Assembly (NCBI GenBank): GCA_016186945.1
Contig: JACPKR010000008.1
Coordinates: forward strand, 39,872-103,871
Direction of reading: 5' to 3'
Length of the DNA stretch: 64,000 bases
Origin: Deltaproteobacteria bacterium
Lineage (GTDB): Bacteria > Bdellovibrionota_B > Oligoflexia > Oligoflexales > Bog-1112
Shown here one piece after another: positions 1-8,683 of the stretch (the stretch's first letter is position 1; each line of letters opens with the position of its first letter). Made by a program: the position numbers and the translations under genes. A model generated the notes under the pieces. The model was not told where the DNA came from. It saw only the letters and a program-made list of their open reading frames with translations, and did not search any database.

Positions 1-5
1 CAAGC

Positions 6-1133
6 ATGAAACAAAGGTATCTTTTTGAACCCATAGAAGATTTTCTCACCAAAAAAATGGTTTTTGTTGGAGGCCCCCGTCAGGTTGGAAAGACAACCTT
101 ATGCATTCAGTTCCTCAACCCTCCTCATTTGGACAATCGAGCGTACCTAAACTGGGACGATCTTGAGAGTAAGTCGATGATCCGTAATGGCAATTTACCC
201 CCCGACCCTCTTGTAGTCCTTGATGAAATTCATAAATACACTTCTTGGCGAAATCTGGTTAAAGGTTTTTACGACAAGAAAAAGGAGGTTCAGAAGTTTT
301 TAATAACCGGGTCAGCGCGTTTGGACTATTACAGAAGAGGAGGAGATTCCTTGATGGGGCGTTACCGATACCTGCGTCTTCATCCATTTAGCCTTCCAGA
401 ATTGAAATTGGAAACTGTGAAGGACATGGAACCACTTATCAAATTTGGGGGATTTCCTGAGCCTTTATTTTCCCAAAACGAAAGGGAATGGAAACTTTGG
501 ACCAGAGAACGCCTGTACAGGGTCGTGAATGATGATATTCGTGATTTGGAGGGCATTCGAGACTTCAACAAAATAGAGCTTCTTGCGGAACACCTTCCGG
601 ACCGTGTCGGTTCTCCCCTCTCCATTAACAATATTGCCAACGATCTAGCGGTCAATCATCGGACAGCGGAACATTGGATCGGAATTTTAGAACGAGTTTA
701 TTACTGCTTTCGTATTCCTCCCTACGGGCCAAAGAAAATTAATGCTGTCAAGAAAGAGCAGAAGCTCTACCTCTGGGATTGGAGTGTCATCTCCCCTGAG
801 GGGGTAAGGTTTGAAAACCTGGTCGCAAGTCATCTTCTCAAATACTGTCATTTTCACGAAGACACGCAAGGGGACAAAATGGAATTGCGTTTTCTTCGCG
901 ATGTCGAAAAGCGAGAGGTCGATTTTGTCGTTCTCAAAAACTCCAAACCGTTGTTTGCTGTTGAATGCAAGACGGGAGAGCGAGTTGTTTCCCCTCATCT
1001 CCGTTATTTCAGCGAGCGGACAACGATCCCTCTTTTTTTTCAAGTCCATCTTGGAAAAAAAGACTTCGCTCCCGACGCAAAAATCAGGGTCCTCCCTTTT
1101 CCTCGATTCTGCCAAGAATCCCTTCTTATATAG
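6..1133 (+). CDS. AAA+ ATPase with C-terminal DUF4143 domain
   Basis: A 375-residue stand-alone ATPase of the AAA_14/DUF4143 family. The Walker A motif GGPRQVGKTT lies at residues 22-31, Walker B VVLDEIH at about 70-76, and a sensor-like ITGSARLD follows near residue 100. The C-terminal half has a winged-helix-like stretch and then an EVDFVV...FAVECKTG pattern, which resembles the D-x(n)-ExK core of the restriction-endonuclease fold usual in DUF4143. Substrate and role of this family are largely unknown. The ATG lies only five bases from the window edge, so upstream context cannot be judged. A second, divergent member sits at 55841-57013. Confidence 0.85.
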   Translation: MKQRYLFEPIEDFLTKKMVFVGGPRQVGKTTLCIQFLNPPHLDNRAYLNWDDLESKSMIRNGNLPPDPLVVLDEIHKYTSWRNLVKGFYDKKKEVQKFLITGSARLDYYRRGGDSLMGRYRYLRLHPFSLPELKLETVKDMEPLIKFGGFPEPLFSQNEREWKLWTRERLYRVVNDDIRDLEGIRDFNKIELLAEHLPDRVGSPLSINNIANDLAVNHRTAEHWIGILERVYYCFRIPPYGPKKINAVKKEQKLYLWDWSVISPEGVRFENLVASHLLKYCHFHEDTQGDKMELRFLRDVEKREVDFVVLKNSKPLFAVECKTGERVVSPHLRYFSERTTIPLFFQVHLGKKDFAPDAKIRVLPFPRFCQESLLI

Positions 1134-1137
1134 AAGC

Positions 1138-1247
1138 TATAGTATTTGGGAAAAAGAATTTGTGGAGAGGACCTTTTTTGAAAAAAAGTTCCCCTCCACA
1201 CCTCCCCCCAAAAAACTTCAAATCTGAAGTTTTTGAAAAGGGGGTTG
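1138..1247 (+). repeat. Family B hairpin repeat, first half
   Basis: This copy fills most of the gap between the ATPase and kbl. It starts at AGTATTTGGGAAAAAGAATT and contains a GGACCTTTTTTG/AAAAAAAGTTCC hairpin, a CCTCCCCCCAAAAAAC tract and a second AAACTTC/GAAGTTT hairpin. It ends at the run of Gs after GAAAAG. The same string recurs near 30.0, 43.4, 57.1 and 38.9 kb. Confidence 0.85.
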
Positions 1248-1317
1248 TCAGTCCTTTCCTCAGGCATTATCCTCCGAGCCAAGCTATTTCCGCCATTCCA
1301 GTCTAAGGACATAGATC

Positions 1318-2505
1318 ATGGACCGTAATTTTCTCAACTTTCTCCGTGAGGAAACTCAGGGCGTCAAAAGCGCTGGCCTCTTCAAACATGAACGCGTGAT
1401 AAGCTCCCCGCAAGACGCTCATATCGTGAGCGAGGGGCAGAGCGTCATCAACTTCTGCGCCAACAACTACCTCGGCCTTTGTAACAGTCCTGACCTTATT
1501 GCTACCGCGCGGGAAGCTTTGGAACGCTACGGCTTCGGGATGTCGTCGGTAAGGTTCATCTGCGGTACGCAGACGATCCACAAACAACTGGAGCGACGCC
1601 TCAGCGAATTCCTCCAGACCGAAGACACGATCCTCTACAGTTCATGCTTCGATGCGAACGGAGGACTCTTCGAAACCTTGCTCGGCCCCGAAGATGCCGT
1701 CATCTCTGACGAACTGAACCACGCCAGTATTATTGACGGAATCCGCCTGTGCAAAGCCCAACGCTTCCGCTACAAAAACAACGACATGAACGACCTCGAA
1801 GCCAAGCTGCGCGAAGCACAGACCGCACGTTTTCGCCTGATTTGCACGGACGGCGTCTTCTCGATGGACGGCATCATTGCTAATTTGCCCGCCATCACTC
1901 AGCTTGCCGAAACATACAACGCCCTCGTCATGGTCGACGACTCCCATGCGGTCGGATTCATGGGAACACATGGCCGCGGCACGCATGAACACTGGGACGT
2001 GATCGACAAGATCGACATCATCACCGGCACCCTCGGCAAAGCTTTGGGGGGAGCCTCGGGAGGTTATACCAGTGGTCGAAAGGAAATCATCGCCTGGTTG
2101 AGGCAACGATCGCGCCCTTACCTCTTCTCTAACACTCTCGCACCGGTCATTGCAGCGACATCTCTCAAAGTCCTCGCTCTCATCGAACAAAACAGCGAAC
2201 TCCGCCAGTGCCTTCACGCTAACAGTTCTTACTTCCGTAAACAAATGACCGACTTGGGCTTCCAACTCCGTCCCGGCAGCCACCCCATTATCCCCATCAT
2301 GATCGGCGATGCTACACTCGCTCAAAATGCGGCAGAACAGCTGTTGAAAGAAGGTATTTACGTCATAGCCTTCTCTTACCCAGTCGTGCCCAAAGGGTCA
2401 GCAAGGATACGCACTCAAATTTCCGCTGCCCATTCTCGCAAAGACCTAGACCAGGCAATCCAAGCGTTTTCCAAAGTTGGGAGAGCGCTTAAACTTATTC
2501 CCTGA
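1318..2505 (+). CDS. kbl: 2-amino-3-ketobutyrate CoA ligase (glycine C-acetyltransferase)
   Basis: This PLP enzyme of the alpha-oxoamine synthase family cleaves 2-amino-3-oxobutyrate with CoA to glycine and acetyl-CoA. It is the second step of threonine degradation. At 395 residues it matches the usual length (about 398). The PLP-binding lysine is K241 in GTLGKALGG, and the family motifs [16 protein letters not shown] and DDSHAVGF are present. The ATG has an AAGGA ribosome-binding site 8 bases upstream. The next gene, tdh, begins 10 bases after the stop and makes this enzyme's substrate, so the pair is a classic kbl-tdh operon. Confidence 0.95.
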   Translation: MDRNFLNFLREETQGVKSAGLFKHERVISSPQDAHIVSEGQSVINFCANNYLGLCNSPDLIATAREALERYGFGMSSVRFICGTQTIHKQLERRLSEFLQTEDTILYSSCFDANGGLFETLLGPEDAVISDELNHASIIDGIRLCKAQRFRYKNNDMNDLEAKLREAQTARFRLICTDGVFSMDGIIANLPAITQLAETYNALVMVDDSHAVGFMGTHGRGTHEHWDVIDKIDIITGTLGKALGGASGGYTSGRKEIIAWLRQRSRPYLFSNTLAPVIAATSLKVLALIEQNSELRQCLHANSSYFRKQMTDLGFQLRPGSHPIIPIMIGDATLAQNAAEQLLKEGIYVIAFSYPVVPKGSARIRTQISAAHSRKDLDQAIQAFSKVGRALKLIP

Positions 2506-2515
2506 GAGCAAAAAG

Positions 2516-3544
2516 ATGAAAGCACTAATAAAAAAGGAACCTAAAGTCGGCCTTTGGATGGGTGAAGTCGACAAACCAAGCATCAGCGATCATGAACTCC
2601 TCATCCGTATCAAGAAAACAGCGGTCTGCGGAACAGACCTTCATATTTACAACTGGGACCAGTGGTCGCAGTCCACCATTAAGACTCCCCTTGTCATCGG
2701 CCATGAATTCGTCGGAGCAGTCGCTGAAATTGGCAAAAGCGTGCAAGGCTTCCAAGTGGGCGACCGCGTGTCAGGTGAAGGGCACATTACGTGTGGTCAC
2801 TGCCGCAACTGCCGCGCAGGCCGTAGGCACTTCTGCAGAAACACCGTCGGGATCGGCATCCAACGAATGGGAGCCTTCGCTGAATATTTGACGATGCCTG
2901 CTGTCAACGCGTTCAAAATTGATGCGAGTATTCCCGACGAGATAGCCAGTATCTTCGACCCCTATGGAAATGCTGTTCACACGGCCTTAACATTTGACCT
3001 CGTTGGTGAAGACGTCCTCATCACAGGAGCAGGGCCCATAGGTATCATGGCAACAGCCATCGCTAAACACGTCGGTGCTCGCTACGTTGTTACTACCGAC
3101 GTAAATGAGAACCGTCTAAAACTTGCGAAGGACATGGGCGCTACGAGAGTTGTGAATCCATCAAAGGAAAAACTCCCGCAAGTCATGAAAGAACTTGGCA
3201 TGACGGAAGGCTTCGACGTCGGTCTGGAAATGTCCGGCAATCCATCCGCCTTCTCCTCCATGATCGACACGATGAACCACGGTGGAAACATCGCTCTACT
3301 CGGCCTTTTCTCAGAAAAAACAGCAATCGACTGGGACAAAGTCATTTTTAAAAGCCTGACGATCAGGGGAATTTATGGGCGAGAGATGTTCGAAACCTGG
3401 TACAAAATGGCAGCAATGCTGCAAAGTGGTTTGAAAATTGACAAGGTTATCACCCACAAGTTTCCTTTCCATCAGTTTGAAAAAGCGTTTACTCTCATGA
3501 ATAAAGGTGAAGCTGCGAAAGTCATCCTCGATTGGGAGGTCTGA
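2516..3544 (+). CDS. tdh: L-threonine 3-dehydrogenase
   Basis: This zinc- and NAD-dependent enzyme oxidises L-threonine to 2-amino-3-oxobutyrate. From the ATG at 2516 it has 342 residues (E. coli Tdh has 341). Catalytic zinc ligands are visible as C38 in AVCGTDLH and the GHEF histidine and glutamate. The structural zinc site is [15 protein letters not shown], and the nucleotide-binding motif is GAGPIG. An upstream in-frame TTG lies inside kbl, but the ATG start reproduces the E. coli ligand numbering. It follows kbl by 10 bases and is followed at once by a second zinc dehydrogenase. Confidence 0.95.
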   Translation: MKALIKKEPKVGLWMGEVDKPSISDHELLIRIKKTAVCGTDLHIYNWDQWSQSTIKTPLVIGHEFVGAVAEIGKSVQGFQVGDRVSGEGHITCGHCRNCRAGRRHFCRNTVGIGIQRMGAFAEYLTMPAVNAFKIDASIPDEIASIFDPYGNAVHTALTFDLVGEDVLITGAGPIGIMATAIAKHVGARYVVTTDVNENRLKLAKDMGATRVVNPSKEKLPQVMKELGMTEGFDVGLEMSGNPSAFSSMIDTMNHGGNIALLGLFSEKTAIDWDKVIFKSLTIRGIYGREMFETWYKMAAMLQSGLKIDKVITHKFPFHQFEKAFTLMNKGEAAKVILDWEV

Positions 3545-3545
3545 G

Positions 3546-4550
3546 TTGAAAGCCATGGTACTGGAAGAGGACAAACGCCCCCTCATCCTGCAGGAGATCC
3601 CCCTTCCTCAACCCACTCATGAGCAGGTTCTTGTAAAAATCTCTGCCTGTGGTGTTTGCCGCACAGACTTGCACATTGTTGATGGCGACCTTCGTCCTCC
3701 CCTCCCTCTTATTCCAGGTCATCAGATTGTTGGGACGGTTGAGGCGGCAGGAAAACATGTCAAACATTATAAAATAGGCGATCGCGTCGGCATTCCTTGG
3801 TTAGGAAAGACCTGTGGTCAATGCATTTTTTGTAAAAGTGATCGGGAAAACCTTTGCGACAATGCTCTTTTCACAGGTTATCAAGTCAACGGAGGGTTTG
3901 CGGAATACTGCGTCGCTGATGCACGATACTGCTTTCCCCTTGCGCCCCAACTCGCTGATCTGCAAGTTGCGCCACTCCTCTGTGCGGGGCTTATTGGTTA
4001 CCGCGCCTATAGGATGACAGGCAATGCGCAAAGGCTCGGCTTTTATGGCTTCGGCTCATCTGCTCATATACTTACCCAACTTGCCCGCTTCGAAAAGCGA
4101 GAGGTTTTCGCGTTCACAAGAGAAGGCGACGTGGAAACACAGTCCTTCGCCCGATCCTTGGGCGCATCCTGGGCGGGTGGCTCAGACAGCTCTCCACCTA
4201 ACCCCCTTGATGCAGCGATCATCTTCGCTCCCGTCGGAGCGCTTATTCCCAAAGCTCTCAAGGTTCTCAGAAAAGGTGGCATCATTGTCAGTGCCGGTAT
4301 TCACATGAGTGAAATTCCCTCGTTTCCCTACAAAGATTTGTGGGGCGAGAGAAAAATCATGTCTGTCGCAAATCTTACGAGACGTGATGGGGAAGATCTG
4401 CTTGCTATCGCACCCAAGGTTCCCATAAAAACCATAGTTCAAACATATAGGTTGGAGGACGCCAACGAGGCGCTTAACGATATTCGCACAGGCAGATTGC
4501 AAGGGAGTGCGGTCCTTGACCTGTCGTTGTTTGGGGGCAAAAAGTTATGA
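3546..4550 (+). CDS. Zinc-dependent alcohol dehydrogenase family protein
   Basis: A medium-chain dehydrogenase of about 334 residues. It has CGVCRTDLH (catalytic zinc cysteine), a structural four-cysteine cluster beginning CGQCIFCKSDREN, and a degenerate nucleotide loop GFYGFGSSAH. The usual GHE is GHQ here (GHQIVG), so the conserved glutamate next to the zinc-binding histidine is lost. The chosen start is TTG at 3546, one base after the tdh stop, giving the typical MKAMVLE opening; ATG 3555 is an alternative. It overlaps the next gene by 4 bases. Substrate is unknown; the operon suggests small aldehydes or alcohols linked to threonine breakdown. Confidence 0.85.
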   Translation: MKAMVLEEDKRPLILQEIPLPQPTHEQVLVKISACGVCRTDLHIVDGDLRPPLPLIPGHQIVGTVEAAGKHVKHYKIGDRVGIPWLGKTCGQCIFCKSDRENLCDNALFTGYQVNGGFAEYCVADARYCFPLAPQLADLQVAPLLCAGLIGYRAYRMTGNAQRLGFYGFGSSAHILTQLARFEKREVFAFTREGDVETQSFARSLGASWAGGSDSSPPNPLDAAIIFAPVGALIPKALKVLRKGGIIVSAGIHMSEIPSFPYKDLWGERKIMSVANLTRRDGEDLLAIAPKVPIKTIVQTYRLEDANEALNDIRTGRLQGSAVLDLSLFGGKKL

Positions 4551-5662
4551 GTCTTTACCTCCGGCAGACCTTGCTTCCCGAGATAGGCACAAAAGGCCAG
4601 GAGCTTCTACGCTCAAGCAAGGTCCTCATCGTGGGAGTCGGAGGACTCGGTTGCCCCGCTGCCCTCTATCTCGCAGGGGCAGGAGTAGGAACGCTCGGCC
4701 TTATAGATGACGACAAAGTTTCTCTCAGCAATCTTCACCGGCAGATCCTTTTCACACACGCGGATGTGGGTGCTTCCAAAGCAGTCGTTGCGCAAAAGCG
4801 CCTAGCCGCCTTCAACCCAACCCTTCGCGTGGAAGCGATCACGGAGCGTCTTACAGCCGCAAATACCCTCAATCTTATGCAAGACTTTGATCTGGTTATA
4901 GACGGCACAGACAATTTTCCTGCTAAGTTTCTAATTAACGATGGGGCTGCGAAGTTGGAAATTCCCGTCGTCTATGGGGCCATCTCTCAATTTGAAGGGC
5001 AGGTGGCAGTCTTTTCGGCAAAACGCCATGCCTGTTACCGTTGCTTTCGTCCTAAACCACCGCTTCACTATGTTCCCAACTGTGCCGAGGCAGGAGTCCT
5101 TGGTTCTGTAGCAGGTTTGGTGGGAACGCTCCAGGCGACGGAAGCCCTCAAGTGCCTTCTGTCAGCCCACACTCCAAGTTTATGCCCACAGTTTGGGAAA
5201 CTCTACATCGTAAACACGAAGACGATGGAATTCTCAGCGTTTCAAATTTCTAAGAATCGGGAGTGTCCCGTTTGCTCTCGCCCTCCCGATCAAATTGTCA
5301 TAAAGGAGGAGACTATGGATCATTGTTCAACTGGTTGTCAGTGTAGCCAACTTGCCTCTAAGCAGGAAATAGACACCGAAGCGTTGCTGCGTGACGATTA
5401 CTTCAAGCGCTGTCAGCTCATCGACGTTAGAACTCAGGAGGAATGGGACGAAGGCCATATCGCTAGTGCTCTTCACTGGCCCTTGTCACGGATTGAAGGA
5501 GGTGAGCTTCCACCGTTCGCATCAGATAAGCCCCGTATCTTATACTGTCGCAGCGGGGGTCGTTCTAGTCGAGCACTCACGCTTCTTGCTGAAAAAGGGA
5601 TTAAAGATGTCTCGCACTTAAAGCAAGGTTTCCTTTCCTGGAAAGGACCGGTCGCCCTGTAG
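4547..5662 (+). CDS. moeB: MoeB/ThiF-type adenylyltransferase fused to rhodanese domain
   Basis: An E1-like enzyme expected to adenylate the C-terminal glycine of MoaD (or a ThiS-like protein), fused to a sulfurtransferase. Residues 1-250 carry GVGGLGC (30-36), the NLHRQ motif, DGTDNFPAKF and zinc-binding pairs CYRC and CPVC. A short cysteine-rich linker follows. Residues 280-371 form a rhodanese domain with active-site C334 in YCRSGGRS. Such fusions supply the sulfur for thiocarboxylation themselves. The start overlaps the alcohol dehydrogenase by ATGA. Its tail overlaps, tail to tail, the end of the molybdenum cofactor operon, whose MoaD (7043-7306) is its likely partner. Confidence 0.9.
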   Translation: MSLYLRQTLLPEIGTKGQELLRSSKVLIVGVGGLGCPAALYLAGAGVGTLGLIDDDKVSLSNLHRQILFTHADVGASKAVVAQKRLAAFNPTLRVEAITERLTAANTLNLMQDFDLVIDGTDNFPAKFLINDGAAKLEIPVVYGAISQFEGQVAVFSAKRHACYRCFRPKPPLHYVPNCAEAGVLGSVAGLVGTLQATEALKCLLSAHTPSLCPQFGKLYIVNTKTMEFSAFQISKNRECPVCSRPPDQIVIKEETMDHCSTGCQCSQLASKQEIDTEALLRDDYFKRCQLIDVRTQEEWDEGHIASALHWPLSRIEGGELPPFASDKPRILYCRSGGRSSRALTLLAEKGIKDVSHLKQGFLSWKGPVAL

Positions 5663-5992
5663 CGGACGTTTCTGTTTCAGAGAAAAAGCATCCACTTCGA
5701 AACGAACCTTTAGAAAGGTTGCATCCTCCAAAGGAAACTGCCACTTAAGTTCGGCGTCGTGCAATGGGCCGCTTGTCGAAACTTTCTCCAGTGATTCCTT
5801 GCTCAGAACGAGGGTCAAGACGTTGTCAGCAAGGGAAACCTGTGAATCTTTGTCGGAAACCTTGACAGAAAACGTAAAAACACCATGAGGAAAATAAACG
5901 CGTTCTTCAAGCGCTTCCCCCTCCTTCAGTTTAGCAAATTCGTTTCTATGAACGCGGAACCGCACTAAACCGCGTGAAAGTCTGACGTTCAT
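5618..5992 (-). CDS. DUF7009-like small protein
   Basis: About 124 residues, no signal peptide and no membrane segment. The opening MNVRLSRGLVRFRVHRNEF resembles DUF7009 proteins (an 'MKIRIRGNSIRLRL...' pattern recalled from the family), which often sit beside molybdenum cofactor genes; function unknown. The ATG at 5992 overlaps the mobA stop as ATGA, indicating translational coupling and membership of the Moco operon; a longer in-frame start would lie inside mobA. The 3' end overlaps moeB by 45 bases on the opposite strand. Confidence 0.7.
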   Translation of the reverse strand: MNVRLSRGLVRFRVHRNEFAKLKEGEALEERVYFPHGVFTFSVKVSDKDSQVSLADNVLTLVLSKESLEKVSTSGPLHDAELKWQFPLEDATFLKVRFEVDAFSLKQKRPLQGDRSFPGKETLL

Positions 5993-6591
5993 ACGGAAAC
6001 CCTCCTCATCTGTTCCCATTGGACAGGCGTGTTGACGTTGTAAAAACATTCCAGATCATAAAGTGTAGCATCCAATAGGTTTACGTCCAAGCTAAGCAAA
6101 AGTTGTTTGATGGAACGCTTAGACTGAGGAACATGTTCGCGACACATCGAGGAGACGCTAGTCTTGACGCGCCGGTTAACCTGTAAGTATAGAGGAAATT
6201 CGTAACCCTGAAACATCGCAGCCTCATAGCCACTCCCTGAAACAATCAGGTTACGCAACATGTTGGACGTGATCGCAGGCATATCAATGGGGACCAGGAT
6301 CAAACTTAGATGATCCCGTGGGCCGAGGTAACTTAGAACGGACTCCAGTCCCCCAATAGGCCCTATGTTTAATAGCCTGTCTGGTAAACACGGATAACCT
6401 TCAAGGTTACCACTGATAAGAATCTCCCTATCAAGTTGTGATGTACCGAACATGAGAGTTTCACGCAAAAGAGCCAGGGAACGGTCAATAAGGCGCTGGC
6501 CTTCAAACTCTAGAAAAGCTTTATTGGTACCCATTCTGGACGAACGCCCACCAGCCAGGACAACTCCGACCATGTCTTGTGACGAATTCAC
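5989..6591 (-). CDS. mobA: Molybdenum cofactor guanylyltransferase
   Basis: MobA transfers GMP from GTP to molybdopterin to make MGD. The nucleotide-binding signature VVLAGGRSSRMGTNKA opens the protein, and VPIDMPAI gives the acidic metal-binding region. From the GTG at 6591 it has 200 residues, close to the usual 194-210. That GTG overlaps the moaE stop as GTGA and has GGAGG ribosome-binding sequence 8-10 bases upstream, so it is preferred to the ATG at 6612. MGD rather than plain MPT cofactor implies DMSO-reductase-family enzymes elsewhere in the genome. Confidence 0.88.
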   Translation of the reverse strand: MNSSQDMVGVVLAGGRSSRMGTNKAFLEFEGQRLIDRSLALLRETLMFGTSQLDREILISGNLEGYPCLPDRLLNIGPIGGLESVLSYLGPRDHLSLILVPIDMPAITSNMLRNLIVSGSGYEAAMFQGYEFPLYLQVNRRVKTSVSSMCREHVPQSKRSIKQLLLSLDVNLLDATLYDLECFYNVNTPVQWEQMRRVSV

Positions 6592-7040
6592 CGACTCCCC
6601 TCCTTCCCGCAAAGAGCATGACCTTGCAACCAGTCTGTTTCACCCGTTTCGTAATGCTCTTTTTTCCAGATCGGCGCTCTCACTTTCAACTCTTCGATGA
6701 TGTAACGGGAAATCTGGTAAGCTTCCTCACGGTGGGGAGTGCTCACGGCTATGCAAACACTCACGTCCCCAACCTTAAGTTTTCCCTCCCGGTGGACGAC
6801 GATCATTTTCGCTCGCCCCTCGAAACGGTCTCTCGCCTCTTCACAAATTTGTCGCAACACTTTCACCGCCAGCGGTGCAAAGATATCATACGAAACCGCA
6901 AGAACTTTCTTCCCATGGTTATGATTCCTCACGAGACCGAGAAAATACACTTGCGCGCCATGTTCATAAGTTCCAAAATCCCTCAGGATCTCGTCCGCCT
7001 TGATTGGCTCGTCTGTGATTCTACATACAAGTTCTTCCAT
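6588..7040 (-). CDS. moaE: Molybdopterin synthase catalytic subunit
   Basis: The large subunit of MPT synthase, which inserts two sulfurs from MoaD thiocarboxylate into precursor Z (cPMP). About 150 residues. Family motifs visible are LGLVRN, VHREGKLKVGD, VSTPHREEAY and the active-site lysine region APIWKKE ending in WLQG. The ATG at 7040 starts 2 bases after the moaD stop and has GGAGG 7 bases upstream; an in-frame GTG at 7055 would overlap moaD and is less likely. Confidence 0.92.
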   Translation of the reverse strand: MEELVCRITDEPIKADEILRDFGTYEHGAQVYFLGLVRNHNHGKKVLAVSYDIFAPLAVKVLRQICEEARDRFEGRAKMIVVHREGKLKVGDVSVCIAVSTPHREEAYQISRYIIEELKVRAPIWKKEHYETGETDWLQGHALCGKEGSR

Positions 7041-7042
7041 CC

Positions 7043-7306
7043 CTAGCCTCCACACACAGGTGGTAGCACCGCAATTTCACAGTCCCTACTGAATCGCGCG
7101 TCTCGTTCCAAGATCGTATCCTCGTCTGCAAACGCAGCATCTTCAAGCAACTGTGAATCGAACTCAGACGCAATCTTCCTAAGTGAAGAAGCCAGAAACG
7201 TTTTAACCGTCGTCAAATCCGATCCGCTTGGAACCTGAATTTCAAGAAAGGGATCGCTATAAAAAGACCGGAAGCGTCCAAAGAGTCTTAGTTTCACCTT
7301 GATCAT
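7043..7306 (-). CDS. moaD: Molybdopterin synthase sulfur carrier subunit
   Basis: An 87-residue ubiquitin-like protein ending in the obligatory Gly-Gly (PPVCGG), which MoeB adenylates and thiocarboxylates. It begins MIKVKLRLFGRF, typical of MoaD. The ribosome-binding sequence is a G-rich run (GGGGGGAGGGGGG) that belongs to a family B repeat copy lying between moeA and moaD, so repeat DNA supplies its translation signal. It is followed by moaE. Confidence 0.9.
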   Translation of the reverse strand: MIKVKLRLFGRFRSFYSDPFLEIQVPSGSDLTTVKTFLASSLRKIASEFDSQLLEDAAFADEDTILERDARFSRDCEIAVLPPVCGG

Positions 7307-7308
7307 TT

Positions 7309-7416
7309 CCCACCCCCCTCCCCCCAAAAAACTTTAACTATTGAAGTTTTTAAAAAGGGGCTTGGGGAAATAACTTTTTTCAAAAAGTTTGTCCCCAAAT
7401 TGATTATCTTGAATAT
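7309..7416 (-). repeat. Family B repeat inside the Moco operon
   Basis: The copy occupies the 117-base gap between moeA and moaD. It holds the A/T hairpins (AAACTTTAACTATTGAAGTTT and AACTTTTTTCAAAAAGTT) and ends at AAATTGATTATCTTGA. The hairpin with a T-run could attenuate transcription of moaD-moaE-mobA, while its G-run lies just before the moaD start codon. Confidence 0.85.
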
Positions 7417-7423
7417 TATAGGC

Positions 7424-8683
7424 TCAGAGCAAAACAAGCTCGACCACGTCTCCCTTCCTCAACTGTTTGCCTTCCTCAGGAAGAATGGCCCACGCGTTCG
7501 CATCGAGAAGCGAACTTACCATAAATGATGCTTGGCCTGGTACGATCGTAAGTTCCGAGCCTTCCGGCGATGGGTGCCATCGGGCCTTCATAAAACACCG
7601 CAAACCTTCCGGTTTTTGAAAGTCATGAGTCAGACGAGCTTTCCATGGTGCGTTTAGGTTTTCCCCCAACATGGCCTGTAGGTAGGGCAGCACAAAAAAG
7701 CGAAACCCCACTGCTGTCGAAACAGGATTGCCGGGAAGGCCGAAACATACCGGCCCATGTTCAAATTCCGCAAAAAGAATCGGTTTCCCAGGTCGAATGG
7801 CCACCTTGTGAAAATGGATCCTTGCCTGCAGGTCGTTCAAACCTTTCAAGATGAAGTCATATTTGCCAACGGAAACTGCCCCGGTTGTTATGATAACGTC
7901 TGGCCCTTCCTCTAATAGAGACGTCATGAGACTGATGAAGCGATCGGGTTCATCGTGAACCGTCCCGTAAAATTTTGCCTCCACCCCAACTTGCTCAAGG
8001 GCAGCCATAAGGTAGGGGCCAGTCGAGTTACGAATCATACCAGGCTCAAGCGTGACCTGGGTGTGAGGCACCAGCTCCTTTCCTGTCGAGATAACCGCGA
8101 CTTTCAAACGTCTAACGGGAACGTCACTAACCCCTAGACTGGCAAGAGCCAAAACGTCTGTCGGTACGAGTTTCCTCCCTGAGGGGATCAGGATTTGGCC
8201 CTCCTTAAAGTCTTCACCTTTCCTTCTAATATTTGCCCCCGGTTTAACAGGGTGTCTGATAAACATTTTGTGAGTGCTCCCCTCGCAAAGAAGCACATCT
8301 TCAACCCGTACAACGGCGTCGAAACAATGGCCTTCCGGGAGGGGGGCGCCTGTCATGATTTCAACGGCATAGTTCCCAGCAGCTGGCTTCTCGATCAGAA
8401 CGTCTCCCGCCGCAACACTCCCCATCACTGTGAACTCAAGCGGTGCCTCTGGTGTCGCCCCGGAACTCAGCGAAGATTGAAGAGCATAGCCATCCATAGC
8501 TGAGTTATCGAAAGAGGGGAGTGATTCCCTTGCATATAGATCGTCTGTCACAATTTTTCCTATTGCATCCCCTAACCCGAGCATCTTGGGGGAGCGACGG
8601 TTCCCTCGCCCCCCCAAACCCCCCTCTCCCTTAGAAAGAGCTACACCGCGGATTTTCTCAAAAGCTTCTCCATAGGAAATCAT
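7424..8683 (-). CDS. moeA: Molybdopterin molybdenumtransferase, with in-frame repeat insertion
   Basis: MoeA inserts molybdate into adenylated MPT. The protein has 419 residues with hallmarks SFDNSAMDGYAL, AGDVL, IMTGAPLPEG, STGKEL and GLPGNPVS. Residues 18-33 (KGEGGLGGRGNRRSPK) interrupt the N-terminal helix region where MoeA proteins have no glycine/arginine-rich insert. The coding DNA, 8585-8632, is a full A2 module of the dispersed family A repeat. The frame is preserved, so the protein is probably functional. The start overlaps the moaCB stop as ATGA. Confidence 0.93.
   Translation of the reverse strand: MISYGEAFEKIRGVALSKGEGGLGGRGNRRSPKMLGLGDAIGKIVTDDLYARESLPSFDNSAMDGYALQSSLSSGATPEAPLEFTVMGSVAAGDVLIEKPAAGNYAVEIMTGAPLPEGHCFDAVVRVEDVLLCEGSTHKMFIRHPVKPGANIRRKGEDFKEGQILIPSGRKLVPTDVLALASLGVSDVPVRRLKVAVISTGKELVPHTQVTLEPGMIRNSTGPYLMAALEQVGVEAKFYGTVHDEPDRFISLMTSLLEEGPDVIITTGAVSVGKYDFILKGLNDLQARIHFHKVAIRPGKPILFAEFEHGPVCFGLPGNPVSTAVGFRFFVLPYLQAMLGENLNAPWKARLTHDFQKPEGLRCFMKARWHPSPEGSELTIVPGQASFMVSSLLDANAWAILPEEGKQLRKGDVVELVLL
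8586..8631 (-). repeat. Family A module A2 inserted in frame in moeA
   Basis: The plus-strand text TTGGGGGAGCGACGGTTCCC and the following C-rich stretch are identical in pattern to A2 in the intergenic copies near 16.9 and 26.1 kb. The minus strand, which is the moeA coding strand, carries four G-tracts of 3, 6, 7 and 3 separated by AGA, TTT and CGA. Confidence 0.9.

Noticed and set aside
1642-2325. 227-residue opposite-strand frame over kbl
   Set aside because: Shadow of a strongly conserved gene; no start signal and implausible composition.
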